Positions 7,643 to 18,000 of a stretch of 25,516 bases of DNA are shown piece by piece (the stretch's first letter is position 1; each line of letters opens with the position of its first letter). Under the pieces are notes generated by a model that was not told the DNA's origin, made no database searches, and saw only the letters and a program-made list of their open reading frames with translations. The position numbers and the translations under genes are program-made. The stretch lies in NCBI GenBank assembly GCA_040386355.1, contig JAZKFP010000138.1, positions 1 to 25,516 of the forward strand. The letters run 5' to 3'. Origin of the DNA: JAZKFP01 sp040386355 (lineage in GTDB: Bacteria > Pseudomonadota > Gammaproteobacteria > Pseudomonadales > UBA6940).

Positions 7643-9958
7643 GTGAGTAGTTCCCTAATTTTGCATGATCAAAAACTATGGCGTCGCATTGATCGTGAAG
7701 TCGCTCAATATTCAATCATGGGTTCAGCTGGCCAATTGATTGTTATCGCGCTGGTGGCGGTTCCAGAATGGATTGGCATAAATTTTCCAATGTCCACCGC
7801 CATATTATCTTTGTGTATGGTAGCGGCAATCACTCTGCGCGTATTCTTTTTTGTTAGGTTTGATCTTTTGTATGCCCGTCATCCATCACGCTGGCGTCGA
7901 CAATGCATTAGTATCCATCATCTCCAAAGTGCGGTTTGGAGCCTTACTGTTTTTTCAATGATTTATACTTTTGGACTTCACACCCTCAGTTTTGTATGTT
8001 TGCTCTATGGGATTGCTTTAACTGCCATTCAAGTAATTTTATGGGCAGCCTATCCCGCAGTAAATCGTTTGCATTTATTGTTAACCATATTACCTATGAT
8101 TGCTGCCTTACTATTAATTCATACACCAGAATCATTTATGGTAGCCGCGATTTTAGCGTTATTTTTATGGGCAATGCTCAAACAATCTGCATTATTACAT
8201 GATCGTTTCTGGCTGCAATTAAATTACGCGCAAACGGCGCGTGCTTCTCTGCGTGATTTAGAAGCAGAACGTCAACGAGCTGCGGAAGATTTTACGATTC
8301 ACAGTAGTTTTTTAGCGAATTTATCGCGTGAATTACGTATTCCCATGCATACCGTTGTAGGTATGTTGGATTTGTTAGGATATACGGAATTATCGACTGA
8401 TCAACGTCGTATGCAAAATACTGCAATTAGTTCTGCACAAAGTATTTTGCAGTTGTTAGATGAAATCGTTGATATGTCGCGATTATTAACCGATCGTTTA
8501 GTATTTGAATCTGCAGTTTTTAATATTCGACGTTGTATTGATGAAGTGATGAACGTCGTTGCACCAGTTTCTGTTGCACGTTCTGTAGAATTAAATGCAA
8601 TTTTTGATGCAGATATTCCGCTACGAGTTCAAGGTGATCGAAAACGTATTCATCAAATTTTGGCACATTATTTATTATTTTTAATTCATCATGTCGCACA
8701 TAAAGAGGTAACGTTACGAGTTAACTTGCAAACGCTTCACGCCAGTGAAGGTGTGTTGAATCTAGTATTAATTGCACACGATGCTAATTTATCTTCAGGC
8801 GAATTACACCGTTTACAGCGCATGTTTGCGTCTGGAAAAATTGACGGCAACATGGCGTCGATTCAGTTAGGGTTAGCGATTGCACATGGATTAGTGCATG
8901 GTTTACACGGTCAAACCGCAATTGAATCTACGCCACGCGGTGTGGAATTGAGCTGCAAAATTCCTTTAGCATTATCAACTCAGCAAGCGCTTCGTTCTAA
9001 AACACCTCGTTCATTTATTCAACAACGCGTTCTGGTAGTAAGTACTTCGCAAGGATTAAGTGAAAGTTTGGCCAATGAATTAAAATCTTGGCAAATGGAA
9101 TGGGTAATAGTATCTAAAACTGAGGATGCGCTTGCTTTATTAAATACCGCACTCGAAGCCGGATCACCTTTTTGTGTATTAATTTATGATTTAAATGAAG
9201 ACGAAAATAATTTGTGTCATTTTCCTATTCAAGTTTCTGAAAATTCAGAATTTAATATTGGACAAATTTGGCTAGGCACGTTGCATCATCGTCGAGATCC
9301 ACAACTTATTCAATTAGAGCGCCGCTTCAATAATGTAATATTTCTAACAAAACCTTTTACGCGCGGCAATTTATTTTTTGCATTTTTAGCCTTGCTGGAA
9401 AAACATGAAAGATCTATTGAACTAAATGATACGCTAGAAATCGAAGGCTGGAACGATGAAACTGCGCCGAAAATACTGTTAATTGATTCACATACTGTTA
9501 ACCAACAAGTGACCAAACAATTATTGGTACAGTTAGGTGCGATTGTATGTGTAGCTTCCTCAGGTCAGTTCGCATTAAAAAAATTACAAGAGCACTTTTT
9601 TGATATTATTTTAATGGAGTGTCAGTTAGATAATGAAAATGGTTTTGAATTAGCACGGCAAATTCGGCAATGGGAAGAAGCACAAAATGCGCAGATACTC
9701 TTAACACATCAAGTTCACGTGTTTAACGAACGTAGTAATAAACCTATATTTAAACGCACACCAATTATTTCATTAACCGCTGCTGTTGGACAGGAAACTC
9801 AATGTTTTGCTGCAGGTATGGATGATTATTTAATGAAGCCCATATCTTCAACTAAGTTAGCTTCAACTTTACGAGCTTGGTTATCATCTGATCCACCACC
9901 TGAAGATGTATTTCATTTTCCGCAATCAATGCCAAATGATGAACAACGTCCTGGTTAA
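7643..9958 (+). CDS. Hybrid sensor histidine kinase-like protein, probably catalytically dead
   Basis: A 771-residue membrane protein with hybrid kinase architecture. Residues about 28-180 form roughly six membrane segments, followed by a short coiled linker (about 195-215), a HisKA-like dimerization helix (about 216-283), an ATPase-like domain (about 295-445), a degenerate receiver-like domain (about 460-585) and a second receiver (about 608-747). The H box reads NLSRELRIPM, so Arg229 replaces the phosphoacceptor His. The N box lacks its Asn (HYLLFLIHHVAHKEV) and the G1 box is unrecognisable; only SIQLGLAIAHGL recalls the G2 box. In the last receiver the phosphorylatable Asp is Glu659 (LMECQLDNENG) and the acidic pair is IDSH; Thr712 and Lys732 remain. 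It also has an insertion of about 25 residues near 680-705. The reading frame is open throughout, so it is not decay by frameshift. The start is GTG; ligand and partner are unknown. Confidence 0.85.
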   Translation: MSSSLILHDQKLWRRIDREVAQYSIMGSAGQLIVIALVAVPEWIGINFPMSTAILSLCMVAAITLRVFFFVRFDLLYARHPSRWRRQCISIHHLQSAVWSLTVFSMIYTFGLHTLSFVCLLYGIALTAIQVILWAAYPAVNRLHLLLTILPMIAALLLIHTPESFMVAAILALFLWAMLKQSALLHDRFWLQLNYAQTARASLRDLEAERQRAAEDFTIHSSFLANLSRELRIPMHTVVGMLDLLGYTELSTDQRRMQNTAISSAQSILQLLDEIVDMSRLLTDRLVFESAVFNIRRCIDEVMNVVAPVSVARSVELNAIFDADIPLRVQGDRKRIHQILAHYLLFLIHHVAHKEVTLRVNLQTLHASEGVLNLVLIAHDANLSSGELHRLQRMFASGKIDGNMASIQLGLAIAHGLVHGLHGQTAIESTPRGVELSCKIPLALSTQQALRSKTPRSFIQQRVLVVSTSQGLSESLANELKSWQMEWVIVSKTEDALALLNTALEAGSPFCVLIYDLNEDENNLCHFPIQVSENSEFNIGQIWLGTLHHRRDPQLIQLERRFNNVIFLTKPFTRGNLFFAFLALLEKHERSIELNDTLEIEGWNDETAPKILLIDSHTVNQQVTKQLLVQLGAIVCVASSGQFALKKLQEHFFDIILMECQLDNENGFELARQIRQWEEAQNAQILLTHQVHVFNERSNKPIFKRTPIISLTAAVGQETQCFAAGMDDYLMKPISSTKLASTLRAWLSSDPPPEDVFHFPQSMPNDEQRPG

Positions 9959-10130
9959 CGAAGTTCGAAGAGTAAGTTTTCAAAAAGAAATGTACTTAAG
10001 TAACTGTTGGGATGCTCGATTAAAGAATTATTTACGAAAAATTATTTAAAAACTCATACCAATTATTAACTCGCAGATTCATATTATCAACACTATGAGT
10101 AAACATTATATTATGCTGGCATTATCATGT

Positions 10131-10152
10131 AAGCTGTCTTATTAGATAGCTT
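10131..10152. promoter_or_regulatory. Imperfect palindrome upstream of the outer-membrane barrel gene
   Basis: A 22-nt imperfect palindrome with arms AAGCTGTCT and AGATAGCTT, 21 bp before the barrel start. It could be an operator or a leader hairpin. The 215-bp gap 9959-10173 holds nothing else I can assign. Confidence 0.35.
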
Positions 10153-10173
10153 GTAAGAGAGTAAATAATAATC

Positions 10174-11382
10174 ATGCATTCCTTCCTTATTTTTTATTTA
10201 TTATTATGCGGATTAACGTTTCCATCAAATTTATACGCATTTGACTCTTCTCAAAAAAAATGGACTCACAAGCTTGGTTCTGAATTTCAATATTTCCCCT
10301 TGAAAGGCACACAAAATCAGGAGCAAGCCAATTTTTCTATTTTCTTGAGTAGTGAATTATATTGGGAGTCTGACAATAATGATCAATCTTTTACCTTCCT
10401 CCCGTATGTGCGATTGGATCAGCAGGATCCTAACAGAACACATTTTGATCTAAGAGAAGCGCATTGGGATTTTGTTGGTGATTGGTGGGAAGTAAAGACA
10501 GGTATAACACGAGTATTTTGGGGGAAAACCGAATTCGTACATTTAGTTGATATAATTAATCAACGAGATGGAGTGGAAGGCTTGCTCGAAGAAGAAAAAT
10601 TAGGCCAGCCTATGATCAATGGATCTTTTATATTAGGCAATGGAGTGCTTGATTTATATGTGTTAGCTGGTTTTCGAGAACGAACTTTTGCCGGTGAAGA
10701 CGGACGATTACGACTGCCACTATTGGTTGATGCTGGCGCGAGTTTATTTGATAACACAGTGATTCACGGTTTAGATTTCGCAGCACGCTGGGAGCAGCCA
10801 TTAGGAGATTATGTTGAAGCAGCGTTAAGTCATTTTTCCGGATTAAGCCGAAATCCTACGTTATTGCTAGATGATCCAGTTACTCCTACTGCATTAATTC
10901 CATTTTATGAGACTATTGATCAAACCGGTTTAGAGCTAGGAGCAATTATTAACGCCTGGGCTTATCATTTAGAAGCTATTACTGTTTCAGGCCAAGATAA
11001 GAGATGGAATTCTTATACAGCAGGCGTTGAATATACCTGGGGAAATGTTATGTCGAGCGGTAGTGATTTTACAGGTATCGTAGAATACATTCGTGACAAT
11101 AGGGATCAAACTGCTCCTACATTTCTAGAAAAGGATTTAGGTTTTGCGCTGCGTTGGGCCGCTAATGATATTGCAAGCACACAGAGTACATTTGGATTAA
11201 TTATAGATCCTAAAACTAAAGAAAAAATTACTCGATTAGAATTTGATCGTAGATTAAATGAGCAATGGAAAATTGCAATACTAATAATGGTTTTTGAAAG
11301 TAAACAAATTCCTTCTACTGAAAAATCATATTATTTGAAAAAGGATGATTTTCTTCAGCTACAAATTATACGATTTTTTTAA
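10174..11382 (+). CDS. Outer-membrane beta-barrel protein of an MMPL-type export set
   Basis: A 402-residue protein with a clear signal peptide (hydrophobic 3-17, likely cleavage after NLYA at 22) and a C-terminal strand ending in phenylalanine (LQLQIIRFF), the usual BAM signal of outer-membrane barrels. The body alternates aromatic and polar residues with a FDLREAHWDFVGDWWEVKTGITRVFWGK-type segment (written here over its key part, about 88-116) seen in uncharacterised outer-membrane proteins found with RND exporters of the MMPL class and LolA-like proteins. It is convergent with the MMPL gene, the two stops being only 12 bp apart with no room for a separate terminator. Likely role: outer-membrane acceptor or channel for the lipid cargo. 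Function is inferred from context only. Confidence 0.7.
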   Translation: MHSFLIFYLLLCGLTFPSNLYAFDSSQKKWTHKLGSEFQYFPLKGTQNQEQANFSIFLSSELYWESDNNDQSFTFLPYVRLDQQDPNRTHFDLREAHWDFVGDWWEVKTGITRVFWGKTEFVHLVDIINQRDGVEGLLEEEKLGQPMINGSFILGNGVLDLYVLAGFRERTFAGEDGRLRLPLLVDAGASLFDNTVIHGLDFAARWEQPLGDYVEAALSHFSGLSRNPTLLLDDPVTPTALIPFYETIDQTGLELGAIINAWAYHLEAITVSGQDKRWNSYTAGVEYTWGNVMSSGSDFTGIVEYIRDNRDQTAPTFLEKDLGFALRWAANDIASTQSTFGLIIDPKTKEKITRLEFDRRLNEQWKIAILIMVFESKQIPSTEKSYYLKKDDFLQLQIIRFF

Positions 11383-11394
11383 ATGAAAAAATTA

Positions 11395-13788
11395 TTAATT
11401 CCAAATCTTTCTTAATACACCATTTTCTGTCAACGCCGCAAGATTTATAATAAGTTTTGGAATAAGGAATAAGTCCACAATTATTGCTGCAATAAGCGTT
11501 ATACTCGTTAAACTTCCGAAAATTTGAGTAGGGATATAATGAGAAAAAACGAGTACTGAAAAACCCAAGCTGAAAATTAAGCCAGTGGTTAGCATTGCTG
11601 GCCCAACTTCTTGAACAGACTTTAAAATTGCTTCTTTAATAATTGTGGAAGACCGTTCAGTAGACTCACGTAAATGATGCATAAAACGGTGTAATAAGTG
11701 AATGGTGTCATCCACCACTAATCCTAAACTAACTGCCCCAACCGCTGCAGCACTTAACCCTAACTGACCATTCCAGAATCCCCATATTCCATATCCAATT
11801 AGCATTGGCCACAAACTGCTAGCCATAGCCAGTAGACCAAGAATTGGCGATTTAAGTAAAATCATGATTAACAAACTCATGATAATAAATCCAGTAAAGG
11901 TCCCCACCATAAATCCATGAATATTATTTTGTACAATATGAGAAAACATTAAATCCACGCCAGCAACATTTAGTTTTACTTGTGGAGGAGTTAAAGGCTG
12001 CTTTCCAATTGAATTTTTATTTAAATAGTACCTTGATGTGTATTGGGTAAACCAAGCTCGAGCATCTTTTTCAAAAGCAAGAATTGAAGCTGTATTGGTT
12101 TCCTTTAGCCGTACTTGAATACGTATACCATTCCAAGATTGAGTAATTTGATTTTGTATTGAAGTACCAGGTGGTAGAGATAATTCATAAACAAGCAAAT
12201 ATTGACTTATCGCTGCACTATTTTTGAGTAATGATTGCCAACTTATTTTTTCTTCGTTCAACTCATCACTCATTAATTCATGAATGCGTTTTATGGGCGT
12301 AAGAACAGAATCGACGTGTATTACCTTATCCTGATCTTTTAACCAACTTTCAAATTCTTCGATAAGATTAAAAAAATCCGGTTGTAAAATACCTCGTTCT
12401 TCTGGCGTCATTACAGCAAAATCAATTTGATGCAAGCCAGTGATATTTTCATTTATGAAATCGTTAGCTTGTCGAAACGGATAAGATTCATCAAATGATT
12501 TAGTAATTTCATCTTGCCAAGTATTAAAACCCATGCCAAAACAAGCTGTAATCATTAATAAAACTAGAATAGAATTCTTAACAGGGTGCTTGTGCGTCAA
12601 AAAATGAATTAAGCGACGAAAAAACGAATTTACAAAACGAACAGCTATAGGTTGTTTTTTTGGTACAGGTAAATACATCATTAAAATAGGGGCTAAGGTT
12701 AACGTTAATAGCATAGCCATTAGTACACCTACCGCAACCAAATTACCAAATGCTGCAATTGTTGGAGATTCATTAAAATTCAAACACAGCATTCCAATCA
12801 CTGTAGTCACATTGGTCATCATAATGGGTTTTAAATTGATATGGATTGATTTTTCTAACGCAGTCTGGGAATTAGAGCAAGCTTTTCGTTGATGAATAAA
12901 GCTGTCAAATAAATGTACAAAATCAGAAACAGCAATAATCATAATTGCAGTAGGAGCTAATGCATCATTTGATGTTAACGATGGATAAAACCATCCCTTC
13001 AATCCTAAAGAAATTAAAATCGAAAAAGTAATAATTATGTATACAAGTAGTAGTGAATAAAAATTACCAACAAATAAAAAAATGATGATTGAAATAAGCA
13101 GATAACTTATAGGTATGAGAGTTAATAAATCAGTTTTAACCGCATCTATAGCAGTTTCATTAAAAGCAATTGATCCGCTTAGATAAAAATTTAACTGAGG
13201 ATTGCTCATGCGAAAATAGTCTAACAAATCATTAGACTTATCATAAATATCACGCAATTCTGTAGATGCTTGATCAGGCAAAGAAAAGGTAATAAAAATT
13301 AAAGTTGACTTTGTGTCTTCAGATATTAATTTACTTTTTAAATTAGAGCCTTTCAAAAACATTGCTTTGAAAGCTTGAATTTCTTTCAAAGATAAATTTT
13401 TTGAATTTGCCAATGGTTGAGTGATAGATATTTCATCATGTTTATTTTCAATGTAATTATAATTGGTAAGAGAACTTACATGCTGAAAGTTTGGTAAAAA
13501 AGATAGTGCTTGAGTTAATTCATTTATAGCTTTAAGATTTTTGGCAGTAAAAATATCTTTTGATTTAGAGTTCACCGCTATTAACAAGCTATCATTACTA
13601 GGAAAATACGTTTCCATTTCTTTTAGATGTTTGAGTTGAGGATCTGTCTTTGCAAAATGATTTTTATAATCGGTATCAATCCATAAATGTAGAACACCAG
13701 GGATTGTAAGTAATAAAATTATACTCCAGGCAATAAAACTATATTTTGGATTTTTTAGTAGAAAAATGGTGCTACTTTCAATAGACAT
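11395..13788 (-). CDS. MMPL/RND superfamily lipid exporter
   Basis: A 797-residue inner-membrane transporter of the COG1033 type (predicted exporters of the RND superfamily, related to MmpL and HpnN). It has the expected duplicated layout: one TM helix (about 17-35), a periplasmic domain (about 40-220), a bundle of helices (about 222-375), TM7 (about 404-420), a second periplasmic domain (about 425-615) and a second bundle (about 622-785). Charged proton-relay residues lie in TM4 (D289, H292, D295 in SDFVHLFD) and TM10 (D693, D694, H697 in VVDDTIHLLH). It follows the LolA-like gene by 71 bp on the same strand, downstream of the beta-lactone operon, which suggests it pumps the beta-lactone or its lipid precursors out of the inner membrane. 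No Shine-Dalgarno is obvious before the ATG. Confidence 0.88.
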   Translation of the reverse strand: MSIESSTIFLLKNPKYSFIAWSIILLLTIPGVLHLWIDTDYKNHFAKTDPQLKHLKEMETYFPSNDSLLIAVNSKSKDIFTAKNLKAINELTQALSFLPNFQHVSSLTNYNYIENKHDEISITQPLANSKNLSLKEIQAFKAMFLKGSNLKSKLISEDTKSTLIFITFSLPDQASTELRDIYDKSNDLLDYFRMSNPQLNFYLSGSIAFNETAIDAVKTDLLTLIPISYLLISIIIFLFVGNFYSLLLVYIIITFSILISLGLKGWFYPSLTSNDALAPTAIMIIAVSDFVHLFDSFIHQRKACSNSQTALEKSIHINLKPIMMTNVTTVIGMLCLNFNESPTIAAFGNLVAVGVLMAMLLTLTLAPILMMYLPVPKKQPIAVRFVNSFFRRLIHFLTHKHPVKNSILVLLMITACFGMGFNTWQDEITKSFDESYPFRQANDFINENITGLHQIDFAVMTPEERGILQPDFFNLIEEFESWLKDQDKVIHVDSVLTPIKRIHELMSDELNEEKISWQSLLKNSAAISQYLLVYELSLPPGTSIQNQITQSWNGIRIQVRLKETNTASILAFEKDARAWFTQYTSRYYLNKNSIGKQPLTPPQVKLNVAGVDLMFSHIVQNNIHGFMVGTFTGFIIMSLLIMILLKSPILGLLAMASSLWPMLIGYGIWGFWNGQLGLSAAAVGAVSLGLVVDDTIHLLHRFMHHLRESTERSSTIIKEAILKSVQEVGPAMLTTGLIFSLGFSVLVFSHYIPTQIFGSLTSITLIAAIIVDLFLIPKLIINLAALTENGVLRKIWN

Positions 13789-13859
13789 GAATTTATAATT
13801 ATTAAGCCATTTAAAATTTTAAAATAAATATATTTTGATAATAAAATTATCGAATTTTT

Positions 13860-14723
13860 TTATTTTTCTCGTTTCAAACTCAAATTTGTAAAGTCATATT
13901 CTGTGAAACCTGAGTTAACTTTATAGTTGAACCATTGAAGTACAGTTTTATATCCGTTTGAATGATTGGTCATAATCATTATCTTAGGATGCCAAAATAT
14001 ATCATCAATTAAATTGTAATCAGACAGCGTCATAGTTTTAATGAGTACATTCTCTTTACTGAAATACTCAATTTTTCGTAATCGAAAATTCTGATCAATC
14101 CATTGTATTTGTCTACTGTAGGCAGAACCTTTTTCAGTTGGGATTTGCTCAACAAAATAAATCATTTCTTGATCAATATTTGCTTGTTTTATGAGTTTAT
14201 AATTAAATTTTTCAACTTCCACAGGAACAATATCTTCGTAAGTGAATTCAGAACCCATGAAAGGACTGGTTTGAGTTCTGTACGCTATTTTTTTAACCCG
14301 TTTGATGGCGGGAAGATAAAGCCATTGTTCGTTGACTTTAGTTTTATGGGAATGAGTAAGTAGAGCTACGCCTTTCTGATCAAGAGGAGAGACAAATGTA
14401 GTTAACGTTTTATCACCTAAATCTTTGCCCTCTAATATTTTAATTTTTATTTGACGTTTCTTAATTTGATTATTGTCATTAAAAATTTGCACATTTATAT
14501 TTGCCTGAAGGTCATTGTAATTATTTAATCGTTTTCGCATCTCAACTACAATTCTTTTTCCAGCGTCTTCATGATTTTGAATTTCTTGACCAAAATTATC
14601 ATCAGAAATATCAATTGCAACAGCAGGAAAGCTGATTAATGAAAAAATGGATAATAAAATCCATTTTTTATTTTTTAAAATGGAAATAAGTTTGGAGTGC
14701 ATAAAAGATGATGGGATTGACAT
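13860..14723 (-). CDS. LolA-like outer-membrane lipoprotein-sorting family protein
   Basis: A 287-residue periplasmic protein: a signal peptide (KKWILLSIFSLISFPAVA, ending about residue 36) is followed by a beta-rich LolA-like fold (COG2834 type). Typical segments are FVSPLDQKGVALLTHSHK, LYLPAIKRVKKI, SPFMGSEFTYEDI and a late DDIFWHPKIMIMTNHSNGYKT. Such proteins are regularly encoded beside MMPL exporters and are thought to shuttle lipids across the periplasm; here it probably hands cargo from the exporter to the outer-membrane barrel. Two possible starts exist, Met1 (14723) and Met8 (14702); neither has a clear ribosome binding site. Confidence 0.82.
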   Translation of the reverse strand: MSIPSSFMHSKLISILKNKKWILLSIFSLISFPAVAIDISDDNFGQEIQNHEDAGKRIVVEMRKRLNNYNDLQANINVQIFNDNNQIKKRQIKIKILEGKDLGDKTLTTFVSPLDQKGVALLTHSHKTKVNEQWLYLPAIKRVKKIAYRTQTSPFMGSEFTYEDIVPVEVEKFNYKLIKQANIDQEMIYFVEQIPTEKGSAYSRQIQWIDQNFRLRKIEYFSKENVLIKTMTLSDYNLIDDIFWHPKIMIMTNHSNGYKTVLQWFNYKVNSGFTEYDFTNLSLKREK

Positions 14724-14819
14724 AGGATTATTTAACTTATAGCTATAATAAAAAGTTCAATTGATGTGATTAAACTAAAGCCAAGAGATTAGCGTGAGAT
14801 GAATGCTGAGCGCAAGCAC

Positions 14820-15029
14820 TTAATTTTCTGTTTCTAAAGCTAATGCTTTAAGTCTTTTATAGTAGAGCTCAATATCGATCTGTCTCGGTATCGGCCGATG
14901 GGATTCATTAAGTCTTAGATTGAGTAATATAGGAGTATTACCATTTTTCATATGGTTTAAGGTACTTAAAATTATAGATGGTATAGATTCGAACAATACA
15001 TCATGAACTTCCCCCCAATTAATGGACAC
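14820..15029 (-). CDS. Small ORF of unknown function (doubtful)
   Basis: A 69-codon open frame from a GTG start, between the NRPS and the LolA-like gene. I do not recognise the product. It is mixed polar and hydrophobic without a signal peptide, zinc motif or transmembrane helix. The start codon lies inside a sequence that looks like an insertion-sequence end, and no ribosome binding site precedes it. It may be a relic or chance frame; its position within the operon is the only reason to list it. Confidence 0.25.
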   Translation of the reverse strand: MSINWGEVHDVLFESIPSIILSTLNHMKNGNTPILLNLRLNESHRPIPRQIDIELYYKRLKALALETEN

Positions 15030-15033
15030 CTCT
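15004..15033. mobile_element. Possible solo insertion-sequence end
   Basis: The stretch TGAACTTCCCCCCAATTAAT continuing to TGGACACCTCT has the TGAAC-CCCC-GGACA spacing common to terminal repeats of IS3-family elements. No transposase is visible on either side and no second end was found nearby, so at most it is a scar. Assignment rests on pattern memory only. Confidence 0.25.
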
Positions 15034-15099
15034 AATCAGGAGGATTGATAATATAACGCTTAATATTGTATTCATACTTGTAATTTTCATTTTAGAAAG

Positions 15100-18000
15100 T
15101 TACTTATCGTTTATTTTTCGGATAATAGCAACAATATTTTCAAATGTTGGATCCAAAATAATTTGGCTAATCTCTTGCGCAAAAAATTTTTCATTTTTTC
15201 TAATTATTAAATTTTTTCGGATTGATTTTAATAAATTCATCATCATTAATGAATTTCCCCCTAATTCATAAAAGCTTGCATATTTAGTGTGTTCCTCTAA
15301 ATCACAAGATAATAGAAATGACCATATTTTCCAAAGTTCATTTTCTAAGTCTCCATTTATAATAACATTATTATCATAGGGCATCTTTGCCATTAAAGCT
15401 TTACGATTGACTTTACCATTGTCTGTCAGATCAATTTGTTCTACATGAACAAATTGAGTAGGTATCATGTAATTGGGCAAATCTCTAAGAAGTTGAGATC
15501 GTAATGATTGATGATTAATTTGATTTGAAGCTACATAAAAAGCGCACAAAGATTTATAACCCAGAGAATTATCTTGTACCACGACAACTGCTTGTTTAAT
15601 ATTAGGGTGCTGCATGATTGAAGAATGTATTTGGCTTAACTCAATTCGAAATCCATTAACTTTTACTTGCTCATCCCTCCTGCCGCAATATAATAAATGC
15701 GAATCATTTGTCCATCGTGCCAAATCTCCACTGCGATACATGCGTTGGTTAGGTAAGTATGGATTATCTATAAAATGTGTTTGGTTTAACTCTGCTCGAT
15801 TCAAATATCCACGTGAAACTCCCATTCCGCTAATATAAATTTCTCCAATTGAATCGGTATTAACAGGTAATAAGTTGTCATCGAGCACATAAATTTGAGT
15901 ATTATCTATAGGTTTACCTAAAGGCACGGCAATACTATTGTCTGTGGCTGGGTCAAATTTATGCGCCATACAACCTACCGTGGCTTCAGTGGGTCCGTAT
16001 TCATTATATAGAATAATATGTTTTCCAAAACGCTTTAGTGTCTGATTGCATAGCTCAACACTAAGCTCTTCGCCGCCAACAATAATATTTTTTAATTTTG
16101 TAGGAAGATAATCAGACTCGAGCATTACTCGTAAATGCGACGGAGTAAGTTTTATTGAATCAATTACATCCTGTTGAAATATGGTATTAAAAATTTGAAG
16201 CGAATCTGAGTTGTTATGTATGTGTATACATCCTCCCGTAAGAAGAGGAACAAATATAGATGTGATCGTTAAATCAAACGCTAATGAAGAAAACAATGGA
16301 AAATTACATAAGTTATTTCTAAAATAATATTCAGCTGCCCATATACAATAATTAAGTAATTGACGATGCTCAATTTGAACACCTTTAGGTTTACCAGTAG
16401 AGCCAGAGGTATAAATTATGTAAGCTAAACTATCGGGAGATACTTTATTAACGGGCAATAAATCATCTGTTTTATTAACGTTGTTCATTAGTTCATCAAT
16501 TACTACCCATGAATCTTTAATATCTTCTTTATTTTGAAATTCTTTTTCTAAGATAACCAACGAGACTGAGACGTCTTCTAAAATAGATTGTATATAATTA
16601 AAAGGGTATGAAGGTGATATTGGTACATAGACCGCACCGATTTTTAAAATAGCAAGCAAACATACAATTGCATTAGATGATGAGTTCAAGATTAATCCAA
16701 TCCTGTCTTCAGATAGTATTTTTTTTTGGAGAAGAGCATCTGCACAACAATTTATCTGAAGAATAAGTTCAAAATACGATAAGTTTTCTGCAAGATGAAT
16801 TAAAGCCGAAGCTGTAGGATTTTTTAGAGCTTGACTATGAATTAAATCAAAAATTGATTGTGAATTTAAAAATTCAGTTTTCGTATTATTAAAACTTATT
16901 AATAATTGTTGATGAGAATATTTTTTTGAAGATGAATTTTCACTTATACTCTTTAAATTTAAAAAATTTAAATTAATTTTAATTCGTTCAATAAGTTCAT
17001 CAACTTCACTAGATCTCATCAAGTAATCTGGTATTGAAAAAGAAAGTTCCGTGCCATTGTCATGTTCGGTAATTATAATTGTTAGAGGAGATAAAGGAAT
17101 ATCGAAAGGTAAGAAGCAAACTGAATCTGCTTTAAAAATTTTAGTATTAAAATCTGAAAGCGCTATTTTACCGATATTTGAAAGTACTCCTGAGACTAAG
17201 AATTGATGACTGCGTTTTTGATGAGAAATTGTTTTTTTCAAGGTCCAATTAATTAGCTTGATGGGCATTAATTCAAGTAAATGATCAAATTTCCCTATCC
17301 AACTTTCTTGTTGTTGTTCCAAGCGCTGAATAATGTCTTGATAAACCTCTGCCCAATTAGTTTTATCATCAAGTTCAATGAAAATAGGGTTACTTATATT
17401 GCCCGTGCCTGATTCATTTTCTGGCAAATAAGACCTTAAATTTACCGGTATCATAAATCGAATAAGGCCAGGAATATCTTTTCGGCATTCTTGACCAATT
17501 AAGACAGCAAGATGAGCAACTAGCCCAGGAATATGATTAGCGATAGATACGCGACGTCGAATAAATTTATTATTGTGAATATTTTGAATATTACTATTTA
17601 TTGTTTTACAGTTTAATAAAAGATTTGGTCGAAAATTATTAGCGTTCAATGATTTAATCACGTCTAAATCAGTTTTCTTATAATAATTTCCTTTAGGCAA
17701 ACGTAGATTTAGCATATCAAAAATATCGTAAACCCATAATAATAAACCATGTGCATCCATCACTCCATGAAAAGCTCGAAATAATATTTTAAAATTTGAT
17801 TTATTTGACTCATGTTTTGATGAGTCTTCAAGTACTAATACTTCACAAGTGGGATCTTGAGTTGGATCTATATTATCTGCATATAAGCTATTTGTAGAAA
17901 ATTTTTCTGAGTCCAATAATAAAGATTTAATTTTAACGGGTGGCCTAACTCCACTATCTTCCCAATAATAATACTGATGTTTTTTTTTCAGAAATAATCT

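Noticed and set aside
7936..8202. 88-codon plus-strand frame inside the kinase gene, and similar frames at 3332-3538, 14103-14363, 15614-15838, 20405-20611, 21742-22002, 22032-22283, 24088-24291 and 9310-9516
   Set aside because: They lie wholly or largely within well-supported genes in other frames, and have no recognisable product.
9959..10173. A terminator after the kinase gene
   Set aside because: No strong GC-rich stem followed by a U tract is visible.
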